Source: an uncultured Eubacteriales bacterium
Lineage (GTDB): Bacteria > Bacillota > Clostridia > Peptostreptococcales > Anaerovoracaceae
Direction of reading: 5' to 3'
Assembly: GCA_902786815.1 (NCBI GenBank)
Contig: CADADV010000011.1
Span: 1-56,215 of the forward strand
DNA length: 56,215 nt
Below the pieces are notes generated by a model. That model saw only the letters and a list, made by a program, of their open reading frames with translations, searched no databases and was not told the origin of the DNA. Positions within the stretch are counted from its first letter, which is position 1. Each line of letters starts with the position of its first letter. Made by a program: the position numbers and the translations under genes. Below are positions 6,767 to 15,608 of the stretch, piece after piece.

Positions 6767-8467
6767 ATGTCATATGATGGTGTTGTGACCTGCGCTATGA
6801 CGCAGGAACTGAAACGGGAACTGACCCTGGGCAAAATCGAAAAGATATACCAGCCCCAGCCGGATCAGCTGCTTCTGTCCGTGCATACTGCCCGGGGCAG
6901 GAGGAAGCTGTTTATTTCCGCGTCCGGAAACCACTCCGCCGTCTATCTGACTGAGAACAATCCCGAAAACCCGGTGCAGCCGCCTCTCTTCTGCATGGTG
7001 CTCCGCAAGCACCTGGGCGCGGCGCGCATCCAGAATATCGCCCAGTGCGGCTGCGACCGCATCATCGAGATCGACCTGGAGACGGTGGATGAGTTGGGAT
7101 TCAACGTGAACAAACGGCTCATCTGTGAGATCATGGGCAAGCATTCCAACGTGATACTGGTGGATCTCAGCACCGGCAAGATCATCGAAAGCATCAAACA
7201 CGTGGGCATCGATGTGAACCGGGCGCGCCAGATCCTGCCGGGAAAGCTCTACGAGTACCCGCCCCTCCAGGAAAAGCTGCCCTTCACGGAAGCGACGGAG
7301 GAAGACGTGGCCGGACTCATGGACGGTCAGCTGCAGCCGGAACGGAATATCCTGGCGGGCATCCAGGGGATCAGCCCCGGACTGGCTCTGTCCATTGCAT
7401 CCGCTCCATCTCCATACGCCTTCCTTGATGATCTGCGCACTGCAGTATGCGCACCGGACGGTACCGGCGTATCCCCCCGGGTCTATACGAAAAACGGTGC
7501 TCCCGTAGACTTCCACGTTGCTCCGCTGGCGGCATACGAATCAGACAGTTCCTACGAGTCGGTCCCGTTCGACAGCGTCAGCCGGGCTGCGGAATTCTAT
7601 TTCGTGAACCGGGAATCTTCCAATACGATCAAACAGAAATCGGGCGATCTGCAGCGCCACATCAAGGCGCAGCTGGATAAGCTCCGTCTCAAGGTGCAGC
7701 GCCTAAACGAAGACATGGTGAAAGCCATGGACGCAGACAAATACAGACTGCGCGGCGAACTGCTGAACGCCAACCTGCATCTGGTACAGCCGGGAGCACG
7801 CAGCGTCACCGTTACGAGCTACTACGACGGGAGCACGGTCGAGATCCCGCTCGATCCGAAGTACTCCCCTGCCCGCAACGCGCAGAACTACTACAAGAAA
7901 TATGGCAAAAGCAAGACTGCCCTCAAAGAAAAACAGATCCAGCTCGAGGAGACTATGGCCGAAATCGAGTATCTGGAATCTGTCTATTCCTATGCCGAAC
8001 GAGCGGCTTCCGTGGAGGAAGTCGACCTTCTGCGAAGCGAACTGACCGAAGGCGGCTACCTGCGTCAGAGAAAAAGCCGCGCCAAGGGAGCACGGCCCGG
8101 TAAGGCCAAACCAAAGCCCCACACCTATACACTGCCGTCCGGAGCCACGGTTCTCGTCGGCAGGAACAACAAAGAAAACGACTTTCTGACATTCAAACGA
8201 GCCTCTTCAACAGACATCTGGCTCCACACCAAGGACATTCCGGGCTCCCACGTGATTCTCCTGACCGAAGGCGCTGCGCCTTCCGAGGAGGACCTTCGCT
8301 GCGCGGCGCAGATTGCCGCCTACCACAGCAAAGGCAGAAACTCCGCCAATGTCCCCGTAGACTACACCAAAGTCAGATACGTGAAGAAGCCGGCGGGCGC
8401 AAAGCCCGGATTTGTGATATTCACGCACAACAGGACCCTCTATGAGGATCCTGCCTTGCCTGAGTAA
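6767..8467 (+). CDS. rqcH: Rqc2/RqcH-type NFACT protein
   Basis: About 566 residues with the full NFACT layout: an N-terminal NFACT-N domain (KIEKIYQPQPDQLLL, then GKHSNVILVD), a middle helical/coiled-coil part with the NAQNYYKKYGKSK motif, and the C-terminal NFACT-R domain (VLVGRNNKENDFLTFK, DIWLHTKDIPGSHVIL, PVDYTKVRYVKKP). In Firmicutes this protein binds stalled 50S-peptidyl-tRNA complexes and recruits Ala-tRNA to add alanine tails in ribosome quality control. Start at 6767 is chosen because AGGAG precedes it and upstream codons would overlap yicC. Divergent neighbour yicC also acts in RNA quality control. Confidence 0.92.
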   Translation: MSYDGVVTCAMTQELKRELTLGKIEKIYQPQPDQLLLSVHTARGRRKLFISASGNHSAVYLTENNPENPVQPPLFCMVLRKHLGAARIQNIAQCGCDRIIEIDLETVDELGFNVNKRLICEIMGKHSNVILVDLSTGKIIESIKHVGIDVNRARQILPGKLYEYPPLQEKLPFTEATEEDVAGLMDGQLQPERNILAGIQGISPGLALSIASAPSPYAFLDDLRTAVCAPDGTGVSPRVYTKNGAPVDFHVAPLAAYESDSSYESVPFDSVSRAAEFYFVNRESSNTIKQKSGDLQRHIKAQLDKLRLKVQRLNEDMVKAMDADKYRLRGELLNANLHLVQPGARSVTVTSYYDGSTVEIPLDPKYSPARNAQNYYKKYGKSKTALKEKQIQLEETMAEIEYLESVYSYAERAASVEEVDLLRSELTEGGYLRQRKSRAKGARPGKAKPKPHTYTLPSGATVLVGRNNKENDFLTFKRASSTDIWLHTKDIPGSHVILLTEGAAPSEEDLRCAAQIAAYHSKGRNSANVPVDYTKVRYVKKPAGAKPGFVIFTHNRTLYEDPALPE

Positions 8468-8484
8468 TTATCTGTTTTTTTCTG

Positions 8485-9339
8485 TTATCCAAGTATATAC
8501 TGGATCATGCTGTCTATGACCTCGTCTCCCCGGGAGACGGCGTTTCCGTTGTGTATCTCATGGAGGAAGCCCGGCCATTCGATCATCTGGACATTGCAGC
8601 CTTTGCGCTTGAGGTTGTGATAGACTTTCCGGGTGCCTTCGATGCTGCAGATGCCGTCATCCGTGCCGTGCATGAGCATGGTCGGGATCTGCGCGGCCTT
8701 GCCGTTATCTTCCAGCGTGCCGTTTTCCAGCGCCTTGCCGATGTCGAAGCACTCGACTGCGCAGAGGAATGAGATGCGGTTGTGAACCATGGGGTTGTCG
8801 TGATAGGGCTTGACGGAAGCCGGGTTGCCCAGAAGCGCTTCATCCACATTGCTGCCGATGGCGATGGAAGGCGTGATCCCGCTCATGAACTTCGCGATGG
8901 CGTACAGCGGGCCTGTGATCGGCTTGACCAGACGGACCCAGGGCGCTGTGATCAGATACTTGACCGGCATATCATTGAAGGCGCCTCTGCTTCTGTAGTC
9001 GAGAACGAGGTTGCCGCCCATACTATGGCCGTAGAGGGTGATCTCACTGTCCGGATACTGCTTTCTGGCGTAGAGAAGCAGATCGCTGATATCTTCGAGC
9101 ACGGCCTCCCGCGGCGCGCAGTGACCCTTCGGATCCCGCGACTCGCCGTGACCTCGGAGATCGATGGCGATCGACGCGATCCCTCTCTTCAGGAAGCTGC
9201 TTGCGACCCTGTCGTACCTTCCGCCGTATTCACCGATCCCGTGCACGATGCACGCGACTCTTCTCGCCCCCTGCAGAGGCCAATGATACCCGCGGATGAT
9301 TCCTTTGTCTGTTTTTTTCAGTGTGAATGTGATGTACAT
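8485..9339 (-). CDS. Alpha/beta hydrolase, lysophospholipase-like
   Basis: A 284-residue serine hydrolase of the monoacylglycerol lipase/lysophospholipase family (Hydrolase_4). Visible motifs are the oxyanion HGIGEYGGRYDR, the nucleophile elbow GHSMGG, the acid in HGTDDGICS and the histidine in FLHEIHN. It lacks a signal peptide, so it probably acts in the cytoplasm on acyl glycerols or lysophospholipids. Convergent with rqcH, which ends 17 bases away. Substrate cannot be told from sequence. Confidence 0.85.
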   Translation of the reverse strand: MYITFTLKKTDKGIIRGYHWPLQGARRVACIVHGIGEYGGRYDRVASSFLKRGIASIAIDLRGHGESRDPKGHCAPREAVLEDISDLLLYARKQYPDSEITLYGHSMGGNLVLDYRSRGAFNDMPVKYLITAPWVRLVKPITGPLYAIAKFMSGITPSIAIGSNVDEALLGNPASVKPYHDNPMVHNRISFLCAVECFDIGKALENGTLEDNGKAAQIPTMLMHGTDDGICSIEGTRKVYHNLKRKGCNVQMIEWPGFLHEIHNGNAVSRGDEVIDSMIQYILG

Positions 9340-9543
9340 CTCCGTTCCTTCCTTATGTGATGTGCGGCTTCTTTATATGCCTTCATGTCGGAAAATTACA
9401 ATATTTTTGTCATTTTTTACATTTATTGTATTATTTGGTTGATTATTCTCACAATTCGCGATACTTTGCTGTTGTGAGACATGGAGCGGTTCTGCGGGCT
9501 GCCCGATCATCTGCATTATCATTCATGAAAGGAGAAACTGATC

Positions 9544-9678
9544 ATGGACAATAAATGTAGCATTTGTGGCTGCACCTATGAGACATTTTCATTCAAACAC
9601 GGATATGTTTGTGACGGATGTCTCCAGTATATCAAGAATGCATGTCACGACGACGCCCATGCGTGCGATAAAGACTGA
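9544..9678 (+). CDS. Cys-rich mini-protein, zinc-ribbon-like
   Basis: A 44-residue open frame beginning MDNKCSICGCTYETF and containing CxxC (C5, C8, plus C10), a second CDGC knuckle at 23-26, and later C34 and C41 in an NACHDDAHACDKD tail. AAAGGAG lies 8 bases before the ATG, which supports expression. The two knuckles separated by ~15 residues look like a small zinc ribbon or rubredoxin-like knuckle. I do not recognise a named family. It stands alone between the divergent hydrolase and the convergent rluD. Confidence 0.65.
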   Translation: MDNKCSICGCTYETFSFKHGYVCDGCLQYIKNACHDDAHACDKD

Positions 9679-9703
9679 ATTCTGTTGATTCGCGGTTCCT
9701 CCT

Positions 9704-10642
9704 TCATGTCTCACTTATTTTATGTAAGACTTTCGTGAAGTCCTCCGGGAGAGGGCTTTCAAATTCCATATAGGTTCCGGTAACAGGATGAACGAACCCC
9801 AATACCTGTGCATGGAGCATCTGGCGTTTGGCTCCTGCTTTGTTCTTCGCCGGCCCGTAAAGCTCATCGCCCAAAAGCGGATGCCTGATGTAAGCCATAT
9901 GCACGCGGATCTGATGCGTTCTTCCCGTTTCCAGTTTCGCTTCAACCAGTGTATACCTGCCGAATCGCTGCAGAACTTTATAGTGGGTCACCGCCCGTCT
10001 GGCGCTTTCGTATCCTGACATGCCTTCCTTAAGGACAGCGTTTCTGAGCCTGTTCTTCGGGTCCCTGCCGATGGCGGCGTCGACTGTGCCTTCGTCCTCC
10101 TTGATATTGTCGAGGACGATCGCCTTGTAGATCCGGTTGATCGAATGTTCCTCCAGCTGTGCGGCCAGCCCTGCGTGGGCCCGGTCTGTCTTGGCAACTA
10201 CCAGCAGGCCGCTCGTGTCCTTATCGATCCTGTGCACGATGCCGGGCCGGATGACGCCGTTGATGGAGGAAAGCTGATCACCGCAGTGATACATCAGGGC
10301 GTTCACGAGCGTCCCGCTGTAATTGCCCTGCGCCGGGTGCACGACCATGCCGGCCGGTTTATCCACGACCAGCAGATGCTCATCCTCATATACGATATCG
10401 ATCGGAATGTCTTCTGCTGCGGCCTCGAGACGCTCCGGCTCTGGGATGACGATCTCCACCAGATCGCCTGCGGCGCATTTGTATTTCTTGGATGTGCAGG
10501 GCTTGCCGTTGACAGAGACCCCGCCCTTCTCGAACAGTTTCTGTATGAAGCTTCTCGAATAATCTTCCAGTCCTGCAGAAAGAACCAGGTCGAGCCTGGT
10601 TCCTTGGGTTTCTTCTGTAATATTGATTTCTTCTCTTCTCAT
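9704..10642 (-). CDS. rluD: RluA-family 23S rRNA pseudouridine synthase
   Basis: Contains an N-terminal S4-like RNA-binding domain (FIQKLFEKGGVSVNGKP) and the RluA catalytic core, with the catalytic Asp in HRIDKDTSGLLVVAK, then RTHQIRVHMAYIRHPLLGDELYG. It modifies uridines in large-subunit rRNA. The ATG at 10642 overlaps the stop of lspA as ATGA; a longer reading would overlap lspA by 31 codons. About 312 residues, a normal size. Last gene of the HlyD-yggS-sepF-divIVA-lspA-rluD series. Exact target position (RluD versus another RluA paralogue) is uncertain. Confidence 0.93.
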   Translation of the reverse strand: MRREEINITEETQGTRLDLVLSAGLEDYSRSFIQKLFEKGGVSVNGKPCTSKKYKCAAGDLVEIVIPEPERLEAAAEDIPIDIVYEDEHLLVVDKPAGMVVHPAQGNYSGTLVNALMYHCGDQLSSINGVIRPGIVHRIDKDTSGLLVVAKTDRAHAGLAAQLEEHSINRIYKAIVLDNIKEDEGTVDAAIGRDPKNRLRNAVLKEGMSGYESARRAVTHYKVLQRFGRYTLVEAKLETGRTHQIRVHMAYIRHPLLGDELYGPAKNKAGAKRQMLHAQVLGFVHPVTGTYMEFESPLPEDFTKVLHKISET

Positions 10643-11085
10643 GCCGGCTCCTTTATGGACAGGATCACATACAGAAACATGAGTCCGCATCCGACGCAGA
10701 TACAGATATCCGCGACGTTGAACACCGGAAACCAACCGAAATCAAACAGGTCCACAACGAATCCATAATAGATCCTGTCGATTATATTGCCGATACCGCC
10801 TCCGCAAACGAGCGCCAGACCCATAGTGAATACCGGTGAAAACATCTTGCGAGACAGCAGGAGAAACACCAGTCCCCCGCACAGCAAAACTGCTGTCACT
10901 GCCAGGATGATTCCTTCATGACCTGTAAGCATGCTGAACGCAACGCCCCGGTTCTGCACATAGGTAATGTGAAAAAAGTCGCCGAGCACGGCTGTCGAAT
11001 CTCCGACATTGTATCCGCTCAAAAGCCACAGCTTCACGACCCTGTCAAGAGCGATGACACCAAGTATGACCAATACATAAATCAT
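10639..11085 (-). CDS. lspA: Lipoprotein signal peptidase (signal peptidase II)
   Basis: About 148 residues with four predicted transmembrane helices. Catalytic aspartates are visible in GNIIDR and in FNVADICICVG, with the conserved VQNRGVAFSML in between. It cleaves the signal peptide of diacylglyceryl-modified prolipoproteins, of which several are encoded in this window (TauA-like, L,D-transpeptidase, the lipoprotein at 43265). I start at MIYVLVIL because upstream residues are charged and overlap divIVA; the ribosome binding site (GAGG) is rather far away, so the start is not certain. Confidence 0.93.
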   Translation of the reverse strand: MIYVLVILGVIALDRVVKLWLLSGYNVGDSTAVLGDFFHITYVQNRGVAFSMLTGHEGIILAVTAVLLCGGLVFLLLSRKMFSPVFTMGLALVCGGGIGNIIDRIYYGFVVDLFDFGWFPVFNVADICICVGCGLMFLYVILSIKEPA

Positions 11086-11104
11086 AATTGCTTCAGCGCC
11101 TCGC

Positions 11105-11659
11105 TTAGAGTTTTCCTGTGTGGATCGTATCCTGTGTAACGACTGTTTCCAGCGGTTCCTCATCCTTGGCTACCGGCAGGTCTTCGAAATCCACAATGCT
11201 GCTGGCCGAAACCTCTGCACCTCTGCTGGATTCGAATCTCTGCAGTTCCATTTCCAGCATTCTCCTGTAGCGGTTTCTGAACTCAGTGTATCTGGCTTTC
11301 AGATTCTGCGTTTCCTTGGCGAGGGCTTCTGATTCCTCGCGGGCGTTCTTTTTCATCAGCTCCGCATCCAGCTCCGCGTTCTTCAGCAAAATGGCTGCAC
11401 GCTTTTCTGCGCTGGCAGAGATGTCGGTCATGAGGGATTTGGCTGCCCGCAGGGTCTCCACGACTCTGCCCTCTGTTGCTCTGTGGCGTTCCAGCTCCTC
11501 TACGAGCCTGCTGTTTTCTTCCTTCGTCTCACGCAGTTCGTTCAGCAGACGGTCGAGATCCACAGTGATCTCGTCCAGAAACGCGTTGACCTCTTCTTCC
11601 TTATAGCCCCGGACTGCCTTTGTAAAGACTTTTTCCTGTATGTCAATTGGTTTGATCAT
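11105..11659 (-). CDS. divIVA: DivIVA-family cell division/polarity protein
   Basis: Begins MIKPIDIQEKVFTKAVRGYKEEEVNAF, the membrane-curvature-binding N-terminal DivIVA motif, followed by a long coiled coil rich in Glu/Arg/Lys up to residue ~150 and an acidic tail. It localises at division sites and poles. 184 residues is normal. GGAGCA precedes the ATG. Located directly after sepF and before lspA, the common Firmicutes order. Confidence 0.93.
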   Translation of the reverse strand: MIKPIDIQEKVFTKAVRGYKEEEVNAFLDEITVDLDRLLNELRETKEENSRLVEELERHRATEGRVVETLRAAKSLMTDISASAEKRAAILLKNAELDAELMKKNAREESEALAKETQNLKARYTEFRNRYRRMLEMELQRFESSRGAEVSASSIVDFEDLPVAKDEEPLETVVTQDTIHTGKL

Positions 11660-11673
11660 CGATCACTGCTCCA

Positions 11674-12162
11674 TTATTTCCAGGGGTTCTCTTCGGATCC
11701 TGAGAAGCTGTACGGTTTGTTCTCGCCATCGGCGAAGATCGCCACGTTCTCCGGTGCGAAGATGAAGATGTTGTTTGCTACCTTCTGGACATTTCCGTTG
11801 AGGGCGTAAGTTGCGCCTCCCAGGAAGTCAAAGATCTTTCTTGCTGTGTCTGAATCAAGTTTCTCAAGATTCACGATGACAGGCTTCCTGCTTTTGAGGT
11901 TGTCCACCAGTCTTGAGCATTCATCGAAACCGGATGGCTCGATAACCACCAGCTTGAATGCGTTTGTAATTGATTTCACTGTTTTGTTCTGCATAGGTAC
12001 TATATTCGTTGTATCGTATCTTGGGGAAGGTGCCGCCGGCTTTCTAGGTGCCGCCGGGGTCCTCTCCTTGTATGACGGCTTATACTCTTCTTCGTAATCC
12101 TCTTCATCGTAATCTTCATCGTCGATTCCGATCAGATCTCTGAACTTATTGAATACTCCCAT
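11674..12162 (-). CDS. sepF: Cell division protein SepF
   Basis: N-terminal amphipathic membrane anchor (MGVFNKFRDLIG), an acidic then proline/Lys-rich linker, and the C-terminal SepF core (VVIEPSGFDECSRLVDNLKSRKPVIVNLEKLD, then KIFDFLGGATYALNG). SepF binds FtsZ and tethers it to the membrane. Its start overlaps the end of yggS by 17 bases and carries AGGAGG 9 bases upstream. 162 residues. Confidence 0.94.
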   Translation of the reverse strand: MGVFNKFRDLIGIDDEDYDEEDYEEEYKPSYKERTPAAPRKPAAPSPRYDTTNIVPMQNKTVKSITNAFKLVVIEPSGFDECSRLVDNLKSRKPVIVNLEKLDSDTARKIFDFLGGATYALNGNVQKVANNIFIFAPENVAIFADGENKPYSFSGSEENPWK

Positions 12163-12886
12163 TTTTCTTTGCCTCCTGCTCCTTTCTGTACTTTTCGTAA
12201 TCTCTTTCTCCGAAAATCGCGCTTCCTACTCTTACTAAATTGGATCCTGCCTCTATCGCTACTGCAAAATCATGAGACATGCCCATGGACAGGTACTTGA
12301 AATCCAGCTTCGGATCATCAATCTGCGCCAGCTCGTCGTACTTGGCCTTCACGCCGTCAAAGTACGGCTTCACATCACGCGGGTCCTCCGCGATCGGTGC
12401 AACGCTCATAAGTCCTCTGATCCGGATGTTCTCGCAAGTGTCCAGAATCTCTCTGACCAGATCTCCGGCACCGTCGATGGTCACGCCGAATTTGCTCTCT
12501 TCCTCGGCCGGATTGATCTGCACGAGGATGTCCATCACGAGATCTTTTGCTTTTGCTCGTTTGTTGATCTCCTTGGCCAGTTTGATCGAATCAACGGAAT
12601 GGATCATATCGACTTTGTCGATGATGTATTTGACTTTATTGGTCTGAAGATGTCCGATCATGTGCCATCTGACAGGTTTGATATCTTCGAACTTGTCCAT
12701 GATCTCCTGGACTTTGTTCTCGCCGATATCCGTGATCCCTGCGTCGATTGCTGTATTGATCTCCTCCGGATCTCTCGTCTTGCTGACGGCTACGAGGATC
12801 ACCTCATCGCCGTCTCTGCCGGCTGCTGCAGCCGCTTCAGAGATCTTCGCACGGACTCCTTCGATATTTTTCTTGATATCTTCCAT
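12146..12886 (-). CDS. yggS: PLP homeostasis protein YggS
   Basis: Alanine-racemase-fold protein that binds pyridoxal phosphate and keeps PLP and amino acid pools balanced. Seen are VAVSKTRDPEEI with the PLP-binding Lys, GENKVQEIMDK, HMIGHLQTNKVKYI and the GLMSVAP and LSMGMSHDFAVAIEAG motifs. 246 residues, AGGAGG at a good distance. Standard position upstream of sepF. Confidence 0.95.
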   Translation of the reverse strand: MEDIKKNIEGVRAKISEAAAAAGRDGDEVILVAVSKTRDPEEINTAIDAGITDIGENKVQEIMDKFEDIKPVRWHMIGHLQTNKVKYIIDKVDMIHSVDSIKLAKEINKRAKAKDLVMDILVQINPAEEESKFGVTIDGAGDLVREILDTCENIRIRGLMSVAPIAEDPRDVKPYFDGVKAKYDELAQIDDPKLDFKYLSMGMSHDFAVAIEAGSNLVRVGSAIFGERDYEKYRKEQEAKKNGSIQ

Positions 12887-12920
12887 ATTTGCCTCCTGAT
12901 TTGCCTCCTGAAATTTCCTG

Positions 12921-13958
12921 CTATTCTTTCGCCATATCTTCTTCCAGGGCTTCCTGCGGATGACGCAGGACTTCCTGATACACTCTTACTGTCTCCACCT
13001 GCTCGTACTTATCGTTGACGTAGATGGACTCGTAGATCACAGACTGTTCGCCGTCGGTGATTTTGACCTTGATCGGTTTGAAATAGGTGTCGCCGTCCTT
13101 GTTCCTCACATAGACGCCTTCCTGCCCGTCCTTTTTGACGATGCATTCATTGTCCACGATCAGACCTACTGTATTGCTCTCCACAATGTTAAGGTCGACC
13201 TGTCTGGCACTGCAGAAATCCTTATAGTAGACATTGAGGTAGAACACCATCCGGTACTCTTCTCCGTCCTTCTCGATCTTATGCACCTTGGCGTCCATGG
13301 TGCTGTCATCGATGGCGATCCTGACTTTCTCGCCAACTTCGTATTTCCGCGCGTCGGCTTTATCTACCCAGCAGAGGATGTACCAGACGTCGTCGTTGGA
13401 AACCTTAAAAATCGGCTCTCCCGCTCTGACGTCTTCCCGATTCAGATCCAGCTCGCCGAGTATGTGATCTGCGGCTTCTTCTTTTTTGATCTTGTCCATG
13501 TTGCCGATGGAGAAATACTTCTCACCACCGTCTATAGACAAGCTGAAAACACCGCTGACAGGCGCCTTTTTTGTTTCTTTCAGAAGATCATAGCCTTTGA
13601 GCGCTTCAAGGTAGTCCTTGTATTTGCCCCTGACTTGGGCGTCCTTTGCCTTTTCCTTATCTTTCTCGGACTCAGGCTCCTTGATTTTCGCTAGCTTGCT
13701 TTTCTTCTTAACGACAGTCCCATCGTCCCACTTGTATTCGATGGTGCCTGTCTGATTGGCTGTGCAAACGGCTTCGTTCTTTATGATATATCCTGATGTC
13801 TCACAGGAAACCTCCAGCGTTCCGTTTTCCAAAACCTGCGTCGTTTCGAATTTCTCGGATACCTTCGGCATCTGGAAGACAACAATATATAGTGCTACGA
13901 GCACTGCCAGATATATGATCAGCAGTGTCCTTGTTTTCTTTGATATCCTTATTTTCAT
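12921..13958 (-). CDS. HlyD-like membrane-anchored protein
   Basis: One N-terminal transmembrane helix (LLIIYLAVLVALYIVVF) after a basic start, then an extracellular domain with biotinyl-lipoyl-like features (SGYIIKNEAV, TGTIEYKWDDGTVVKK) and a helical hairpin, ending in a beta-rich region with VRIAIDDSTMDAKVHKI. This matches the HlyD-family proteins encoded at the head of yggS-sepF clusters in Clostridia. No export ATPase is adjacent, so its role is probably linked to division or envelope rather than to a pump; that is inference. No Shine-Dalgarno is visible; the promoter puts transcription start at the ATG (see promoter). Confidence 0.8.
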   Translation of the reverse strand: MKIRISKKTRTLLIIYLAVLVALYIVVFQMPKVSEKFETTQVLENGTLEVSCETSGYIIKNEAVCTANQTGTIEYKWDDGTVVKKKSKLAKIKEPESEKDKEKAKDAQVRGKYKDYLEALKGYDLLKETKKAPVSGVFSLSIDGGEKYFSIGNMDKIKKEEAADHILGELDLNREDVRAGEPIFKVSNDDVWYILCWVDKADARKYEVGEKVRIAIDDSTMDAKVHKIEKDGEEYRMVFYLNVYYKDFCSARQVDLNIVESNTVGLIVDNECIVKKDGQEGVYVRNKDGDTYFKPIKVKITDGEQSVIYESIYVNDKYEQVETVRVYQEVLRHPQEALEEDMAKE

Positions 13959-13993
13959 CAATTTATTCTACAACAAAAGCATGGCACATGCAA
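13959..13993 (-). promoter_or_regulatory. Promoter for a leaderless transcript
   Basis: On the minus strand TTGCAT (13993-13988), 17-base spacer, TAGAAT (13970-13965), then only AAATTG before ATG at 13958. Transcription would normally begin six to eight bases after the -10 box, i.e. on or next to the start codon. Confidence 0.6.
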
Positions 13994-14010
13994 TGCACAA
14001 GATGTAGTTT

Positions 14011-14790
14011 TCATTTATCTGTATTCTTTTCCGCCTGCGCGGCCTCATCGATCAGGCGGCGCTCGGCTTTGCTGAACCGTCTTGTTCCGTCTTCGTTTCG
14101 ATCATCCCTGTGGGATATGAACGCCTCAAACATCTCCGGTCTGCGCTCCTTTGTGAGTGCGAGAGACTGTTCCAGTTTCCACAGATCGATATTCTGATGG
14201 TGGCCGCTGGTCAGCACCTCGGGGACTTCCATCCCCCGGTACTCCCTGGGCTGCGTGTACTGCGGATGCTCCAAAAGCCCTGAGTACACCGACTCGTTCA
14301 TTGCCGAATCTTCATTTCCCAACACGCCCGGAATGAGTCTGGCGACGCTGTCGATCAGCACCATAGCCGGAAGTTCTCCTCCGGTCAGCACATAATCTCC
14401 GATCGAGATTTCTTCTGCATCCCAGTGATCCAGCACTCTCTGATCCACCCCTTCATAGTGGCCGCAGAGGATCACGAAGCTGTCCAGACCGGCCAGTTCC
14501 CGGATCTTCTCCTCGTTCAGGATCTTCCCTCTCGGCGACATGTAAATGATCTTTTTTGTTTTTGCATCGATGTGCTCCAGCGCGCTGAAAATAGGATCCG
14601 CCATCATGACCATTCCGCCGCCGCCGCCGAAGGGGTAGTCGTCGGTCCGGTTGTGCTTATCCTTCGTAAAATCCCGGATGTTTGTCAGCCGGACATCCAA
14701 AAGGCCTTTTTCGGCCGCCCTGCCGAGCATGCTGTATTCTGTTACAGGTCCGAACATTTCCGGGAACAGTGTCAGTACGTCGATTTTCAT
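14011..14790 (-). CDS. trmD: tRNA (guanine37-N1)-methyltransferase
   Basis: Methylates G37 next to the anticodon, preventing frameshifting. The SPOUT knot motifs are visible: ILCGHYEGVDQRVLDHW and SIGDYVLTGGELPAMVLIDS, preceded by DDYPFGGGGGMVMMADP. 259 residues, slightly long through a Lys/Glu-rich C-terminal helix. GGGAG precedes the start. Last gene of the ylxM-ffh-rpsP-khpA-rimM-trmD series, where rplS often follows; rplS is not here. Confidence 0.96.
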   Translation of the reverse strand: MKIDVLTLFPEMFGPVTEYSMLGRAAEKGLLDVRLTNIRDFTKDKHNRTDDYPFGGGGGMVMMADPIFSALEHIDAKTKKIIYMSPRGKILNEEKIRELAGLDSFVILCGHYEGVDQRVLDHWDAEEISIGDYVLTGGELPAMVLIDSVARLIPGVLGNEDSAMNESVYSGLLEHPQYTQPREYRGMEVPEVLTSGHHQNIDLWKLEQSLALTKERRPEMFEAFISHRDDRNEDGTRRFSKAERRLIDEAAQAEKNTDK

Positions 14791-14803
14791 GACCCGGATC
14801 TCC

Positions 14804-15307
14804 CTACAGCATTCCTTCGATCAGCCGCAGTGTGACGCGGCGGCTGTCGGGATCTATGTCAAGAACAAAAGCCGGCACCTTCGGTACAAGCACCTGCTTT
14901 CCTTCATCTGTTTCCACTTCAAAAATGTCCTGTGCGGTGTTCTGGATCACGTTGGTGACCGTTCCCAGATGCTCTCCGTCTTCGAGCACTGCTTCCATGC
15001 CGATCAGGTCCCGCACGTAATACTCGCCTTCAGGGAGCTCCGGCAGATCCGCTTCCGTCACAAAGAGCTCGCTGCCTTTGGCTTTTTCGGCAGCAGTCCT
15101 GTCATCGATGCCCACAAGGCCCAGCACGACCATATTCTTCTGCATCCGCACGCTGCGGACCTGCATCAGGACATCGTCTACATAGATCTCGGGCGTCTCT
15201 TCATAGATGGCGGGACTGTCCGAGTAATTGTAGACCTTCACCTCGCCCTTGAGACCCACGGCGTTCACGATTTTTCCTATCAGTATTTTCTCGGTTGTTT
15301 TTCTCAT
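14804..15307 (-). CDS. rimM: 16S rRNA processing protein RimM
   Basis: An N-terminal RimM barrel (ILIGKIVNAVGLKGEVKVYNYSD) and a C-terminal PRC barrel (LPEGEYYVRDLIGMEAV, then VLVPKVPAFVLDID) identify the 30S maturation factor that binds S19. I start at MRKTTEKIL; an ATG 6 codons earlier is also possible, and neither has a strong ribosome binding site. About 167 residues. Sits between khpA and trmD. Confidence 0.93.
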   Translation of the reverse strand: MRKTTEKILIGKIVNAVGLKGEVKVYNYSDSPAIYEETPEIYVDDVLMQVRSVRMQKNMVVLGLVGIDDRTAAEKAKGSELFVTEADLPELPEGEYYVRDLIGMEAVLEDGEHLGTVTNVIQNTAQDIFEVETDEGKQVLVPKVPAFVLDIDPDSRRVTLRLIEGML

Positions 15308-15362
15308 GACATTATCATGGGGCATGATCGCGATACGCTACATGCCCCTGTATTCTCAGTTT

Positions 15363-15593
15363 CTATTGAACGATTTCAACAACTACCTTCGTGTTCGCTT
15401 TGGTTGCCGCTGCTTTTACAACGGTTCTGATTGCCTTCGCGATTCTGCCTTGTTTGCCGATGACTTTACCCATGTCATCGGAAGCGACGCGAAGCTGAAT
15501 AACAGTAGTGCCATTTGACTCGGACTCAGAAACTTCCACAGCCTCCGGATGTTCAACCAGTGACTTTGCAATTGCACTAACTAATTCTTTCAT
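15363..15593 (-). CDS. khpA: KH-domain RNA-binding protein KhpA
   Basis: A 76-residue single-KH protein with the GxxG loop in MGKVIGKQGRIAKAIRTVVKAA. KhpA pairs with KhpB in Firmicutes to bind RNA and influence cell elongation. Co-oriented between rpsP and rimM with short gaps, the usual arrangement. Confidence 0.93.
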   Translation of the reverse strand: MKELVSAIAKSLVEHPEAVEVSESESNGTTVIQLRVASDDMGKVIGKQGRIAKAIRTVVKAAATKANTKVVVEIVQ

Positions 15594-15608
15594 TGGATCA
15601 CCGCTTTC

